This document shows, one piece after another, positions 20,757-32,509 of a DNA stretch of 64,000 nt. The position numbers were made by a program, and so were the translations under genes. The notes below the pieces were generated by a model. That model saw nothing but the letters and a program-made list of their open reading frames with translations. It had not been told where the DNA came from and did not search any database. The DNA is from Rahnella sp. AA (GTDB lineage Bacteria > Pseudomonadota > Gammaproteobacteria > Enterobacterales > Enterobacteriaceae), in the NCBI RefSeq assembly GCF_002834385.1, contig NZ_PITQ01000002.1:124001-188000 (forward strand), read 5' to 3'. The first letter of the stretch is position 1. Each line of letters begins with the position of its first letter.

Positions 20757-20930
20757 TGAGATTTTGATGTTTTTACCCTCAGCGTTAAATGGCCCGAAAT
20801 TCAGATCAACGTCAGGGCTGGAGTATGGTTTTTGAGCAGAAAAGGAACAAGTATCAGAAGGGATCGGTGCGAAGCATTACGCAAATAATCAGCAGAATAG
20901 AGATAATGAAGACAGTCTTCAGGTCGAAAA

Positions 20931-20966
20931 TAGCAAAAAAAAACGGCACCTTAAAGGCACCGTTTT
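20931..20966 (-). terminator. Terminator of ihfB
   Basis: Read on the minus strand, an 11-bp stem (20940-20950 with 20956-20966) that includes two U-G wobble pairs, loop UUUAA, followed by a run of about ten U. On the plus strand the same positions would mismatch, so it is directional and fits ihfB, whose stop is at 21008. Confidence 0.85.
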
Positions 20967-21007
20967 ACATTCGCTATAGGCAGTCATTTATGTTTCAGGA
21001 ATAAGCC

Positions 21008-21292
21008 TTAGCCATAAATGTTCGCGCGATCACGCAACTCTTTACCTGGCTTAAAGTGAGGAACGTACTTGCCGTCCAGCTCAACTTTATCGCCCGTTTT
21101 AGGGTTGCGCCCCACACGCGGAGCACGGTAGTGAAGAGAAAAACTGCCAAACCCACGGATTTCGATGCGTTCACCATCAGCCAAGGTTGCAGCCATATGC
21201 TCAAGCATCTCTTTCACTGCATCCTCAACAGCTTTCGCCGGGATATGAGAGTGCTGGCCAGCAAGTCTTTCAATAAGTTCAGACTTGGTCAT
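21008..21292 (-). CDS. ihfB: Integration host factor subunit beta
   Basis: A 94-residue HU/IHF-family protein. With IhfA it forms the heterodimer that bends DNA sharply at specific sites and serves replication, recombination and many promoters. The N-terminus [18 protein letters not shown] and the beta-arm region [20 protein letters not shown] are complete; the intercalating proline of the arm is in NPKTG. It follows rpsA on the same strand with about 60 nt between, and ends at the U-rich terminator at 20931-20966. Confidence 0.98.
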   Translation of the reverse strand: MTKSELIERLAGQHSHIPAKAVEDAVKEMLEHMAATLADGERIEIRGFGSFSLHYRAPRVGRNPKTGDKVELDGKYVPHFKPGKELRDRANIYG

Positions 21293-21327
21293 AGTACCTC
21301 CAAGCTTTGCAGCTAAACTACCGTATC

Positions 21328-21346
21328 GGGGCGGCAGAGCCGCCCC
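21328..21346 (-). other. GC hairpin between rpsA and ihfB
   Basis: An 8-bp perfect stem GGGGCGGC / GCCGCCCC with a 3-base loop, 6 nt after the rpsA stop. No U-tract follows, so it is more likely a 3' stabiliser or processing structure on rpsA mRNA than a strong terminator. It would allow ihfB to be reached partly by read-through. Confidence 0.5.
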
Positions 21347-21352
21347 CCGTCA

Positions 21353-23029
21353 TTACTCGCCTTTTGCCGCTTTGAATGCTTCAGCCATAGCGTTAGAGAA
21401 GTTGCTTTCTTCTGCTGGTTTGTTGTTAACAACAGCGATTGCATCTTTCTCGTCTGCTTCGTCCTTAGCACGGACGGACAGGCTTACTACACGGTTCTTA
21501 CGGTCAACACCGGTGAATTTAGCTTCAACTTCATCACCAACGCTCAGAACCAGAGTTGCATCTTCAATACGGTCGCGAGAAGCTTCTGAAGCGCGCAGGT
21601 AACCTTCTACGCCGCCAGCTAATTCAACTGTAGCACCTTTGGCGTCAACTGCAGTGACTTTACCAGTAACAATAGTACCTTTCTTGTTAACAGACAGGTA
21701 GTTATTGAATGGATCTTCAGCCAGTTGTTTCACGCCCAGGGAGATGCGTTCACGTTCTGCGTCAACTTGCAGGACCACAGCTGCGATTTCGTCGCCTTTC
21801 TTGTATTCACGAACTGCTTCTTCGCCTGCAACGTTCCAGGAGATGTCAGACAGGTGAACCAGGCCGTCGATGCCGCCGTCCAGACCAATGAAGATACCGA
21901 AGTCAGTGATTGACTTGATTTTACCTTCAACACGGTCGTTCTTGTTGTGGGTTTCTGCAAATTGCTGCCATGGGTTGTTTTTGCATTGTTTCAGGCCCAG
22001 GGAGATACGACGACGTTCTTCGTCGATATCAAGAACCATAACTTCAACAACATCACCCACGTTAACAACTTTAGATGGGTGGATGTTTTTGTTAGTCCAA
22101 TCCATTTCAGAAACGTGAACCAGACCTTCAACGCCTTCTTCGATTTCTACGAAGCAGCCGTAATCAGTCAGGTTGGTAACGCGACCAGTCAGTTTAGTAC
22201 CTTCTGGGTAACGTTTAGCGATAGCGACCCAAGGATCTTCGCCCAGTTGTTTCAGACCCAGTGACACACGGGTACGTTCACGGTCAAATTTAAGAACTTT
22301 AACAGTGATTTCATCGCCAACATTGACGATTTCGCTTGGGTGTTTAACACGTTTCCAAGCCATGTCAGTGATGTGCAGCAGGCCGTCAACGCCGCCCAGA
22401 TCAACGAATGCACCGTAGTCAGTGAGGTTCTTAACGATACCTTTAACTTCCATGCCTTCCTGCAGGTTTTCCAGCAGTTGATCGCGCTCTGCGCTGTTCT
22501 CAGACTCAATTACTGCACGACGGGAAACAACAACGTTGTTGCGTTTCTGGTCCAGTTTGATGACTTTGAACTCAAGATCTTTGCCTTCGAGATGCAGCGT
22601 GTCGCGAACAGGACGAACGTCTACCAGTGAACCTGGCAGGAACGCACGAATACCGTTCAGCTCAACGGTGAAGCCGCCTTTAACTTTACCGTTGATAACA
22701 CCGGTAACAGTTGCAGATTCTTCGTAAGCTTTTTCCAGCGTGATCCAAGCTTCATGACGTTTAGCTTTTTCACGGGACAGCAGAGTTTCACCGAAGCCGT
22801 CTTCAACAGCGTCCAGCGCAACATCAACTTCGTCGCCAACCTGGATTTCCAGTTCGCCCTGTGCGTTTTTGAATTGTTCTGCCGGGATTGCAGACTCAGA
22901 TTTCAGACCGGCGTCAACCAGTACGATATCTTTGTCGATAGACACAACAACACCACGAACGATGGAACCAGGACGGGTTTCGATTGTTTTTAAGGATTCT
23001 TCAAAGAGTTGAGCAAAAGATTCAGTCAT
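21353..23029 (-). CDS. rpsA: 30S ribosomal protein S1
   Basis: A 558-residue ribosomal protein with six S1 (OB-fold) repeats; the third to sixth are easily seen as repeats of the type [49 protein letters not shown] and [16 protein letters not shown]1 binds mRNA single strands and helps initiation on structured leaders. The frame extends 22 codons upstream, but [12 protein letters not shown] at 23027-23029 is the conserved start. In E. coli rpsA represses its own translation through its leader. It follows cmk after 156 nt. Confidence 0.99.
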   Translation of the reverse strand: MTESFAQLFEESLKTIETRPGSIVRGVVVSIDKDIVLVDAGLKSESAIPAEQFKNAQGELEIQVGDEVDVALDAVEDGFGETLLSREKAKRHEAWITLEKAYEESATVTGVINGKVKGGFTVELNGIRAFLPGSLVDVRPVRDTLHLEGKDLEFKVIKLDQKRNNVVVSRRAVIESENSAERDQLLENLQEGMEVKGIVKNLTDYGAFVDLGGVDGLLHITDMAWKRVKHPSEIVNVGDEITVKVLKFDRERTRVSLGLKQLGEDPWVAIAKRYPEGTKLTGRVTNLTDYGCFVEIEEGVEGLVHVSEMDWTNKNIHPSKVVNVGDVVEVMVLDIDEERRRISLGLKQCKNNPWQQFAETHNKNDRVEGKIKSITDFGIFIGLDGGIDGLVHLSDISWNVAGEEAVREYKKGDEIAAVVLQVDAERERISLGVKQLAEDPFNNYLSVNKKGTIVTGKVTAVDAKGATVELAGGVEGYLRASEASRDRIEDATLVLSVGDEVEAKFTGVDRKNRVVSLSVRAKDEADEKDAIAVVNNKPAEESNFSNAMAEAFKAAKGE

Positions 23030-23185
23030 GTTGATAATCTTTAGGTTCTTAAGTTTAACGTCCATCTGGCTTCCTGCAGGATGGGGTTGTTTCAAATGCC
23101 CCGCTACAGATCCTTGCGGCGAGGTTAAAAAAAACTATAGCCAAAACTGGCACTGAATATTCTTCAGCACCAGATTACGGCTCGA

Positions 23186-23884
23186 TTACCGGGTTTGTTT
23201 TTGCGGCAATCCTAGAATTTCTGTGGCATAAGCCAGTGCTTTTTCGATGACTTCCTCGATGGACATACTGGTCGAATCCAGCAATAACGCATCGGGAGCA
23301 GCCACTAAGGGCGCGATAGGCCTGTTACGATCACGGTCATCACGTTCTTTGATCTCGGCTAAAAGCCGTTCAAAGTTAACACTAAAGCCTTTTTCCTGCA
23401 ACTGTAGCATTCTTCTGTTTGCACGTTCTTCTGAACTTGCGTCCAGGAAAATCTTCACAGGCGCATCAGGGAAAACCACAGTGCCCATATCACGACCGTC
23501 GGCAATCAGACCCGGCGCTTCACGAAATGCTCGCTGACGGCGTAATAATGCCTCACGCACACGGGGGAATGCCGCCGCCTGGGAGGCCGTATTGCCTACC
23601 GTTTCGGTGCGGATTTCATTGGTTACATCCTCACCTTCTAAAATGACTTGCAACTGACCATCCCGGGCGACAAAACGTACATCAAGATGAGCGGCCAGCG
23701 GAACTAACGCTTCTTCTGAGACAATATCAACCTGGTGATGCAAAGCCGCCAGAGCCAGAACGCGGTAAATAGCACCGGAATCCAGCAGTCGCCAGTTGAA
23801 AGCTTCAGCCAACGCTTTACACAACGTACCTTTACCTGCACCACTTGGCCCATCAACGGTGATTACCGGGGCGAAAGCCGTCAT
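23186..23884 (-). CDS. cmk: Cytidylate kinase
   Basis: A 232-residue cytoplasmic kinase that phosphorylates CMP and dCMP, recycling pyrimidine nucleotides. The P-loop is GPSGAGKGT (12-20); [13 protein letters not shown] is the nucleotide-monophosphate binding part, [12 protein letters not shown] the conserved core and [14 protein letters not shown] the lid. It is a little longer at the C-terminus than the 227-residue E. coli enzyme. It precedes rpsA on the same strand, as in E. coli, where read-through from cmk contributes to rpsA transcription. Confidence 0.97.
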   Translation of the reverse strand: MTAFAPVITVDGPSGAGKGTLCKALAEAFNWRLLDSGAIYRVLALAALHHQVDIVSEEALVPLAAHLDVRFVARDGQLQVILEGEDVTNEIRTETVGNTASQAAAFPRVREALLRRQRAFREAPGLIADGRDMGTVVFPDAPVKIFLDASSEERANRRMLQLQEKGFSVNFERLLAEIKERDDRDRNRPIAPLVAAPDALLLDSTSMSIEEVIEKALAYATEILGLPQKQTR

Positions 23885-24025
23885 TTTTGTCTCCTTTCGG
23901 TGGGGTATACCCGCTTCATTAGCCTCAGAGGACTAATTCAGGAGCGGCATTATACGCTGCCTTGATGGCAACTGTTACCCCACATTTATCAGTTGCCTAA
24001 AAAGCGGACGTTTCTGACACCGTTA

Positions 24026-24055
24026 AAGCAAAAAGCGGACATCAAAGATGTCCGC
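24026..24055 (-). terminator. Terminator of aroA
   Basis: A perfect 9-bp stem (24035-24043 with 24047-24055), loop of three, followed on the minus strand by UUUUUGCUUU, 24 nt past the aroA stop. The segment AAAAAGCGGAC that forms one arm and tail is repeated at 23999-24009. Confidence 0.85.
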
Positions 24056-24079
24056 CGTCTTCATACATCCCAAAAGAGT

Positions 24080-25363
24080 TTATGCCAGAGTACTAATTGC
24101 AGCCAACCGTTCAAAATAGTCAGGGAAAGTTTTCGCTGTGCATTTTGGATCAAGGATGGTTACCGGCGTATCAGACAGCGCCACGAGCGAGAAACACATC
24201 GCCATACGGTGATCGTTATATGTACCGATTTCAGCAAATTTCAGCGCTTTGGGTGGTTCAATGCGGATGTAATCCTCGCCCTCTTCTACCGTCGCGCCGA
24301 CTTTACGCAGTTCAGTCGCCATCGCAGCCAGGCGGTCGGTTTCTTTAACGCGCCAGTTATAGATATTACGTAAAGTGGTCGGGCCTTCGGCAAAAAGTGC
24401 AGCCGTGGCGATAGTCATCGCCGCATCCGGGATATGGTTCATGTCCATATCGATGCCTTTCAGCTCACCGCGCGTACATTCAATGTAATCATCAGCCCAC
24501 TGGATGGTTGCGCCCATTTTTTCCAGTACATCGGCAAAACGAATATCGCCCTGCATGCTGTTTTTACCGATGCCGGTAACACGCACGGTACCGCCTTTGA
24601 TGGCAGCCGCTGCAAGGAAATAAGAAGCGGATGACGCATCACCTTCCACCAGATAAGCCCCTGGTGAAACGTATTGCTGTTTTCCTGTGATGCGGAACTG
24701 CTGGTATTGGTTGTTCTCAACTTCAATGCCAAACGTTTTCATCAGGTTAAGCGTGATATCGATATACGGTTTCGACACCAAATCACCTTTAATCTGAATC
24801 GTGGTGTCATTTTCTGCCAGCGGTGCGGTCATTAATAATGCCGTCAGAAACTGGCTTGATACGCTGCCATCCACGCTGACATTGCCACCGCAAAAACCAC
24901 CGCGCAGGCGCAGGGGAGGATAATTTTCCTGCTCGAGATAATCAATCTGCGCGCCACCCTGGCGCAAGGCATCAACCAGATGTCCGATCGGGCGCTCTTT
25001 CATCCGTGGTTCGCCCGTCAGCACGACATCCTGTTCACCCAGACATAATGCAGCCGCCAGCGGACGCATGGCCGTACCTGCATTCCCGAGGAACAGTTCA
25101 GTCCCTTTAGCATTGGAAAAAGCGTGGCCCAGCCCGTCAATTTCGCATTCAGTGCGGGCTGCCGATAAGCGATGCGTAACACCGAGTTCAGTCAGCGCAT
25201 TCAGCATGTGACGCACATCGTCACTGTCGAGCAGGTTAGTCAGGCGGGTAGTGCCCTGTGCAAAAGCAGCCAGTAAAAGCGCACGGTTAGAAACACTTTT
25301 TGAGCCAGGTAAGTTGATGCTGCCGTTAACCAATGCAACGGGTTGTAATGTCAGGGATTCCAC
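24080..25363 (-). CDS. aroA: EPSP synthase (3-phosphoshikimate 1-carboxyvinyltransferase)
   Basis: A 427-residue enzyme of the shikimate pathway that joins shikimate 3-phosphate and phosphoenolpyruvate to make EPSP; the same length as E. coli AroA. The substrate-binding [17 protein letters not shown] (about 18-34) and the glyphosate/PEP-site loop [17 protein letters not shown] (about 93-109) are of the usual class I, glyphosate-sensitive type. Near the C-terminus are [17 protein letters not shown] and [14 protein letters not shown]. It lies 104 nt after serC; the hairpin at 25388-25421 separates them. Confidence 0.98.
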   Translation of the reverse strand: MESLTLQPVALVNGSINLPGSKSVSNRALLLAAFAQGTTRLTNLLDSDDVRHMLNALTELGVTHRLSAARTECEIDGLGHAFSNAKGTELFLGNAGTAMRPLAAALCLGEQDVVLTGEPRMKERPIGHLVDALRQGGAQIDYLEQENYPPLRLRGGFCGGNVSVDGSVSSQFLTALLMTAPLAENDTTIQIKGDLVSKPYIDITLNLMKTFGIEVENNQYQQFRITGKQQYVSPGAYLVEGDASSASYFLAAAAIKGGTVRVTGIGKNSMQGDIRFADVLEKMGATIQWADDYIECTRGELKGIDMDMNHIPDAAMTIATAALFAEGPTTLRNIYNWRVKETDRLAAMATELRKVGATVEEGEDYIRIEPPKALKFAEIGTYNDHRMAMCFSLVALSDTPVTILDPKCTAKTFPDYFERLAAISTLA

Positions 25364-25387
25364 TCTTTCTCCAATTCTTCATTTCAT

Positions 25388-25421
25388 AAAATGACCCCGG
25401 ACAGCGAGCCGGGGTCATTTT
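25388..25421 (-). terminator. Hairpin between serC and aroA
   Basis: A perfect 13-bp stem (25388-25400 with 25409-25421), loop of eight, with U-rich sequence after it on the minus strand (UUUUAUGAAAU). It lies 46 nt past the serC stop and 24 nt before the aroA start. If serC and aroA form the operon known from E. coli, this would be an intra-operon attenuator lowering aroA relative to serC. Confidence 0.75.
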
Positions 25422-25467
25422 TAAGGCTTCTTACTAAAGCATTGTACCGGCCCGAAAGCCAGCGCGC

Positions 25468-26553
25468 TTAGCCATGGCGTTTTTCGAATTCCGCCATAAA
25501 GTCGGTCAGCGCTTTGACACCTTCAATCGGCATTGCATTATAAATGGATGCACGCATCCCACCGGCCACACGGTGGCCTTTCAGCGCATGCAGACCCGCG
25601 TCCTGAGCCTGATCCAGGAACAACTTATCCAGTGATGCATCGGCCATCTGGAACGGAACGTTCATCCACGAACGGTTGGCTGCCGCAACCGGGTTACGGT
25701 AGAAACCGGTGCGATCGATGGAACCGTACAGCAGTTCAGCTTTGGCCTGATTGCGTTTTTCCATTTCACGCAAACCGCCCTGTTCTTTCAGCCATTTGAA
25801 GACCATACCTGACAGATACCAGGCGAACGTTGGCGGAGTATTGAACATGGAATCGTTCTCGGCCAATACGGTGTAATCAAGGATAGAAGGCAGCTCAGTG
25901 CGCGCTTTACCTAATAAATCTTCGCGTACGATAACCAGCGTCAGGCCAGCCGGGCCGATATTTTTCTGCGCACCGGCATAAATTACGCCAAAGCGGCTGA
26001 CATCAATAGGACGCGAAAGGATGCAAGATGAGTAGTCAGCAACAACAATTTTATCGCCGAAATCAGGCATTTCATCGATAGCAATACCATCGATGGTTTC
26101 ATTCGGACAGTAATGCACATAAGCGGAATCTGCATTCAGCTTCCACTCGCTCATTGGCAGAATGCCGCGTTTGCCGTCAATAGTCGTGGTGACGTCAATA
26201 ACGTTAGGTGTGCAGTATTTTTGCGCTTCTTTAACAGCGCTGTGTGCCCAGTAACCACCATCAATATAATCAGCAGACGCTTTATCGCCCAGCAGGTTCA
26301 TCGGCACTGCGGCGAATTGCGCACGTGCGCCACCGTGGCAGAACAGCACTTTGTAGTTCGGGGGGATATTCAGCAGGTCACGAATATCCTTTTCGGATTC
26401 TTCGGCTACCTGGATAAATTCCTTACTACGGTGACTGATTTCCATCACCGAGGTGCCCAGTCCGTGCCAGTTACACAATTCCTGCTCTGCACGACGCAAT
26501 ACTTCAGCCGGGATCATTGCCGGGCCTGCACTAAAATTATAAACCTGAGTCAT
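25468..26553 (-). CDS. serC: Phosphoserine aminotransferase
   Basis: A 361-residue pyridoxal-phosphate enzyme (class V aminotransferase) of serine synthesis; it converts 3-phosphohydroxypyruvate to phosphoserine and also acts in pyridoxal-phosphate synthesis. The N-terminus [19 protein letters not shown] is characteristic. The cofactor lysine lies in [13 protein letters not shown] (near residue 197). [19 protein letters not shown] and the C-terminal [16 protein letters not shown] are conserved. It is divergent from ycaO and upstream of aroA, linking serine and chorismate synthesis as in E. coli. Confidence 0.98.
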   Translation of the reverse strand: MTQVYNFSAGPAMIPAEVLRRAEQELCNWHGLGTSVMEISHRSKEFIQVAEESEKDIRDLLNIPPNYKVLFCHGGARAQFAAVPMNLLGDKASADYIDGGYWAHSAVKEAQKYCTPNVIDVTTTIDGKRGILPMSEWKLNADSAYVHYCPNETIDGIAIDEMPDFGDKIVVADYSSCILSRPIDVSRFGVIYAGAQKNIGPAGLTLVIVREDLLGKARTELPSILDYTVLAENDSMFNTPPTFAWYLSGMVFKWLKEQGGLREMEKRNQAKAELLYGSIDRTGFYRNPVAAANRSWMNVPFQMADASLDKLFLDQAQDAGLHALKGHRVAGGMRASIYNAMPIEGVKALTDFMAEFEKRHG

Positions 26554-26905
26554 TTCCCCTCACCACTTCTTCTGAGACAGCCACAAAGTAACAACTAATT
26601 TACCGGTTTTATCATCCCAGACAAGCAGTCTGCAACGGTTATTCATCACGACCTGATAAACAGCGATGAGAGGCTGAACGCAAGGTTCTTTCCTCCTTTT
26701 AATACTGATTTTGCGGGATTATGTTTGCATGAGCAGAGAACGCGCAAATTATGATTATTCTCTTCTGCCGCCGCGCTGCTTACACCCGTTTTACCTACAA
26801 GCCTTTGAGTTCACAACGCGATTACATTGTTAACACGAATACATGGAGGTAATGCGCAAAACCCCGTATCATTGCGCGTTTTTAGCACGCTCAAAAGTGA
26901 ACTCA
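26554..26905. promoter_or_regulatory. Divergent region serC / ycaO with hairpin
   Basis: About 350 bases. The notable element is a terminator-like hairpin reading plus at 26854-26884: stem GCGCAA / TTGCGC with a 12-nt loop, then GTTTTT, ending 21 nt before the ycaO ATG. An in-frame ATG at 26843 followed directly by GGAGGTAATG gives a possible short upstream start that would run through the hairpin into ycaO. I see no clear FNR, Lrp or CRP site. Confidence 0.35.
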
Positions 26906-28669
26906 ATGACGCAAACTTTTATTCCTGGTAAAGACGCGGCGCTGGAAGACTCCATTTCCCGCTTCCAACAAAAACTCACCGACCTCGGCTTTAATATCGA
27001 AGAAGCTTCCTGGCTGAATCCGGTTCCCCACGTCTGGTCAGTGCACATTCGCGACCGCGACTGCCCGCTGTGCTTCACCAACGGTAAAGGCGCCAGCAAA
27101 AAAGCCGCTCTGGCTTCTGCTCTGGGTGAATATTTTGAGCGTCTGTCGACTAACTATTTCTTCGCCGATTTTTATCTGGGTAAAGAAATTGCCAACGGCG
27201 ATTTCGTGCATTATCCGAACGAGAAATGGTTCCCGCTGCCGGAAGACAACCTTCTGCCGGAAGGTATTCTGGATGAGCGTCTGCACGCATTTTACGATGC
27301 AGATAAAGAACTGGTCGCCAGCGATCTGATTGATCTGCAATCCGGCAACCCGGATCGCGGGATTTGCGCATTGCCGTTCACCCGTCAGTCTGACCTGGAA
27401 ACCGTATATATTCCGATGAATATCATTGGCAATCTGTATGTATCTAACGGCATGTCTGCAGGGAATACCGCAAATGAAGCCCGCGTTCAGGGCCTGTCTG
27501 AAGTCTTCGAGCGTTATGTAAAAAACCGTATCATCGCGGAATCTATCAGCCTGCCAGAGATTCCTGCTGACGTGCTGGCGCGCTATCCGGGTGTCGTTGA
27601 GGCCATCGCCAAACTCGAAGAAGAAGGTTTCCCAATCCTGTCTTACGACGCCTCTCTGGGCGGCAACTACCCGGTCATTTGCGTGGTGTTGTTTAACCCG
27701 GCAAACGGTACCTGCTTTGCTTCCTTCGGCGCACACCCTGATTTCGGTGTTGCACTCGAGCGTACCGTGACTGAATTGCTGCAGGGCCGCAGCCTGAAAG
27801 ATCTGGACGTCTTCACCGCGCCGACCTTCGATGATGAAGAAGTGGCCGAGCATGCCAATCTGGAAACTCACTTCATCGATTCCAGCGGTTTGATTTCCTG
27901 GGATATGTTTAAGCAGGACGCTGACTACCCGTTTGCAGACTGGAGCTTCAGCGGCACGACAGAAGAAGAGTTCGTCACGCTGATGGCCATCTTTGATAAA
28001 GAAGACGCTGAAGTTTACATCGCGGATTACGAGCATCTTGACGTGTACGCCTGCCGTATCATCGTTCCGGGCATGTCTGACATTTATCCGGCAGAAGATT
28101 TGCTGCTGGCCAACAACAGCATGGGCGCTCATTTGCGCGATCAGTTGCTGGCTCTGCCGGACAGCGATTTGCCAAAAGAAGCTTATCTGGAAATGATCAC
28201 ACAGCTGGATGATGAAGGTCTGGATGACTTCACCCGCGTTCGTGAACTTCTGGGCATCGCCAGCGGCAAAGACAACGGCTGGTACACCCTGCGCGTTGGC
28301 GAGCTGAAATCTATGCTGGCACTGGCGGGCGGCGATTTGGATCAGGCGCTGACCTGGGCTGAATGGGCACATGAATTCAACGCGTCGGTTTACAACGATG
28401 AGCGCAACAACTATTACCGTTGTCTGCAAACTCTTCTTCAGCTGTCCCTGGAAGAAGAACGTGATCCGGCTCAGTACTACACGGCATTCGTGAAAATGTA
28501 CGGTCAGAAAGCGGTTGATGATGCTTCAGCAGCCATCAGCGGCGAAGAACGTTTCCACGGTCTGTTTGCCGTAGACGCCGACCTCAAAGCATTGCCAGCT
28601 CATCAGGCACTGCTTGGCGCATACGAAAAGCTGCAAGTAGCAAAACGTCGCCACTGGTCTAAAGTCTGA
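26906..28669 (+). CDS. ycaO: YcaO, ribosomal S12 methylthiotransfer accessory / YcaO-fold ATPase
   Basis: A 587-residue protein. The YcaO domain (about 60-400) binds ATP and in relatives activates backbone amides; E. coli YcaO promotes beta-methylthiolation of ribosomal protein S12 by RimO. Characteristic blocks are FTNGKGASKKAALASALGEY, GLPFTRQS-like LPFTRQSDLETVYIP and GMSAGNTANEARVQGLSEVF. A C-terminal tetratricopeptide-like helical region follows (WYTLRVGELKSMLALAGG). The frame opens 21 codons earlier, but MTQTFIPGKDAALEDS at 26906 is the conserved start. No precursor peptide gene is adjacent, so this is the housekeeping type and not a bacteriocin/azoline cluster. Confidence 0.93.
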   Translation: MTQTFIPGKDAALEDSISRFQQKLTDLGFNIEEASWLNPVPHVWSVHIRDRDCPLCFTNGKGASKKAALASALGEYFERLSTNYFFADFYLGKEIANGDFVHYPNEKWFPLPEDNLLPEGILDERLHAFYDADKELVASDLIDLQSGNPDRGICALPFTRQSDLETVYIPMNIIGNLYVSNGMSAGNTANEARVQGLSEVFERYVKNRIIAESISLPEIPADVLARYPGVVEAIAKLEEEGFPILSYDASLGGNYPVICVVLFNPANGTCFASFGAHPDFGVALERTVTELLQGRSLKDLDVFTAPTFDDEEVAEHANLETHFIDSSGLISWDMFKQDADYPFADWSFSGTTEEEFVTLMAIFDKEDAEVYIADYEHLDVYACRIIVPGMSDIYPAEDLLLANNSMGAHLRDQLLALPDSDLPKEAYLEMITQLDDEGLDDFTRVRELLGIASGKDNGWYTLRVGELKSMLALAGGDLDQALTWAEWAHEFNASVYNDERNNYYRCLQTLLQLSLEEERDPAQYYTAFVKMYGQKAVDDASAAISGEERFHGLFAVDADLKALPAHQALLGAYEKLQVAKRRHWSKV

Positions 28670-28696
28670 GTTCAAAGCACGATTAATTCACTAAAA

Positions 28697-28725
28697 CCGG
28701 CGGGATTTCCTGCCGGCTTTTATTT
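28697..28725 (+). terminator. Terminator of ycaO
   Basis: An 8-bp stem with one G-U pair (28697-28704 with 28709-28716), loop of four, then CTTTTATTT, about 27 nt beyond the ycaO stop. Confidence 0.85.
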
Positions 28726-28793
28726 ACAAGCTAAACGCTCTCGCCGATCTGTTTATCTGCAAGAATTTGACTCTGCCTTAAAAATGACGTGTA

Positions 28794-28834
28794 ATTTCGC
28801 GCGAAATAATGCCCGGTTGTCGTTTTTACGACAA
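28794..28834. repeat. Two dyads upstream of focA
   Basis: A perfect 14-bp palindrome ATTTCGCGCGAAAT (28794-28807) is followed 9 bases later by a 7-bp stem TTGTCGT-TTTT-ACGACAA (28817-28834). The rest of the 28726-29063 interval is very AT-rich, with an IHF-like ATCAACTTTTTTTG near 28954. Such a layout suits a complex anaerobic promoter, but the proteins binding here are not shown by sequence. Confidence 0.4.
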
Positions 28835-29063
28835 AAATATGACACTTATTTTTAGACGTTAATTGAAAGTGAAATTCATAAACTCAAATTAACGATATTT
28901 ATTAACAATAAGGCATTGGATTTCACTCAAAAAAGAAAATACATTCACGTCACATCAACTTTTTTTGTAAAAATTAAAATGTTTTTATTTCATTATTTTC
29001 AATGAATTAACCCTGTACCTACCCCTTTAGTAGTTCGTTCCAAACCGCCAAAAACCGCCTCGT

Positions 29064-29105
29064 ATGATCCACGTCAATTTTTACGTTATACTGCTTTGCT
29101 AGTAT
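29064..29105 (+). promoter_or_regulatory. focA promoter with FNR-type site
   Basis: ATGATCCACGTCAA (29064-29077) matches eight of the ten fixed bases of the FNR consensus TTGAT-N4-ATCAA. A -10 TAGTAT lies at 29100-29105, giving a start near 29112, so the site is centred at about -41.5: class II activator geometry. This agrees with the known anaerobic control of focA-pfl in E. coli. Confidence 0.6.
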
Positions 29106-29145
29106 CTCGTTGCGCAGTGCATAAGCCCTGAATAAGAGAGTTAAT

Positions 29146-30003
29146 GTGAAAGCTGACAACCCCTTCGATCTCATTTTACCCGCCGCAACAGCAAAAGTTG
29201 CTGAAGATGCTGGCGTTTATAAAGCCACCAAACAGCCGTTAAAAACATTCTTTTTAGCTATTACTGCTGGTGTCTTTATTTCTATTGCCTTTGCTTTTTA
29301 TATCACCGCAACAACGGGCACCGGAACCGTACCTTATGGTCTTGCAAAACTCGTTGGGGGCATCTGCTTCTCACTGGGTCTGATGCTGGTCGTAGTGTGT
29401 GGTGCTGACCTGTTCACCTCTACTGTGCTTATCGTGATTGCGAAAGCCAGTGGCCGAATCACCTGGGGGCAATTGGCACGTAACTGGGTCAATGTCTATA
29501 TTGGTAACCTGGTCGGCTGTCTGTTCTTTGTGGCACTGATTTGGTTCTCAGGCGAGTATATGGTCGATAATGGTTTGTGGGGACTGAACGTTCTGCAAAC
29601 GGCTGACCATAAAATGCATCACACGTTTATTGAAGCCGTATGTCTGGGGATTCTGGCTAACCTGATGGTTTGCCTGGCGGTATGGATGAGTTACTCCGGC
29701 CGTAGTCTGATGGACAAAATGTTCGCAATGATCCTCCCCGTTGGCATGTTTGTCGCCAGCGGTTTCGAGCACAGTATTGCCAACATGTTCATGATCCCTT
29801 TAGGCATCGTAGTGAAGAATTTTGCGACACCAGAATTCTGGCAGGCCGTCGGCGCAACTCCGGCGCAGTTCGCAGAACTGAACATCCCAAACTTTATCAT
29901 CGACAATCTTATCCCTGTGACCATTGGTAACATCATCGGGGGTGGTTTGCTGGTAGGGTTAACGTATTGGGTTATATATCTTCGCGATGAGAAGCACCAC
30001 TGA
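29146..30003 (+). CDS. focA: Formate channel FocA
   Basis: A 285-residue pentameric inner-membrane channel of the formate-nitrite transporter family with six transmembrane helices; it exports formate made by PflB and imports it at low pH. Conserved elements include GGICFSLGLMLVVVCGADLF and the pore histidine region in ASGFEHSIANMFMIPLG. Translation starts at GTG (29146-29148). An out-of-frame ATG-TGA start-stop overlaps that GTG. pflB follows after 75 nt, the usual focA-pflB operon. Confidence 0.97.
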   Translation: MKADNPFDLILPAATAKVAEDAGVYKATKQPLKTFFLAITAGVFISIAFAFYITATTGTGTVPYGLAKLVGGICFSLGLMLVVVCGADLFTSTVLIVIAKASGRITWGQLARNWVNVYIGNLVGCLFFVALIWFSGEYMVDNGLWGLNVLQTADHKMHHTFIEAVCLGILANLMVCLAVWMSYSGRSLMDKMFAMILPVGMFVASGFEHSIANMFMIPLGIVVKNFATPEFWQAVGATPAQFAELNIPNFIIDNLIPVTIGNIIGGGLLVGLTYWVIYLRDEKHH

Positions 30004-30078
30004 TAGAACGTGGCACTCTTGTTACGACAGTTTTACACGCGATTTTTAAAGAAATCCAAATTAGAAGGTAGGTGCAAA

Positions 30079-32361
<2,283 letters not shown>

Positions 32362-32390
32362 TAATCTGCTGATGATTTAACGTGATATAA

Positions 32391-32419
32391 AAAGGCTCCA
32401 CAACGTGGAGCCTTTGTTT
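32391..32419 (+). terminator. Terminator of pflB
   Basis: A perfect 11-bp stem (32391-32401 with 32405-32415), three-base loop, then GTTTC. It lies 29 nt past the pflB stop and separates focA-pflB from pflA. Confidence 0.8.
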
Positions 32420-32455
32420 CATCCACTGCCCGACACTGTCTTCACGACAGTCTGT

Positions 32456-32492
32456 TTTGCCAGAGCGCTATACGATGTGGACCTCTGGCAAA
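32456..32492 (+). repeat. 10-bp inverted repeat between pflB and pflA
   Basis: Perfect arms TTTGCCAGAG (32456-32465) and CTCTGGCAAA (32483-32492) with a 17-nt loop. No U-tract follows, so it is not a standard terminator. It may be an operator, an mRNA processing hairpin or a stabiliser. Confidence 0.5.
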
Positions 32493-32509
32493 GCAGTACC
32501 GCCATTGCT

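Noticed and set aside
27038-28429. A 463-codon open frame antisense to ycaO
   Set aside because: It mirrors the strongly biased codons of ycaO, has no ribosome-binding site and no recognisable domain; ycaO itself is certain.
26906-28669. ycaO as part of an azoline or bacteriocin cluster
   Set aside because: No precursor peptide, dehydrogenase or transporter gene nearby; neighbours are focA and serC as in the housekeeping locus.
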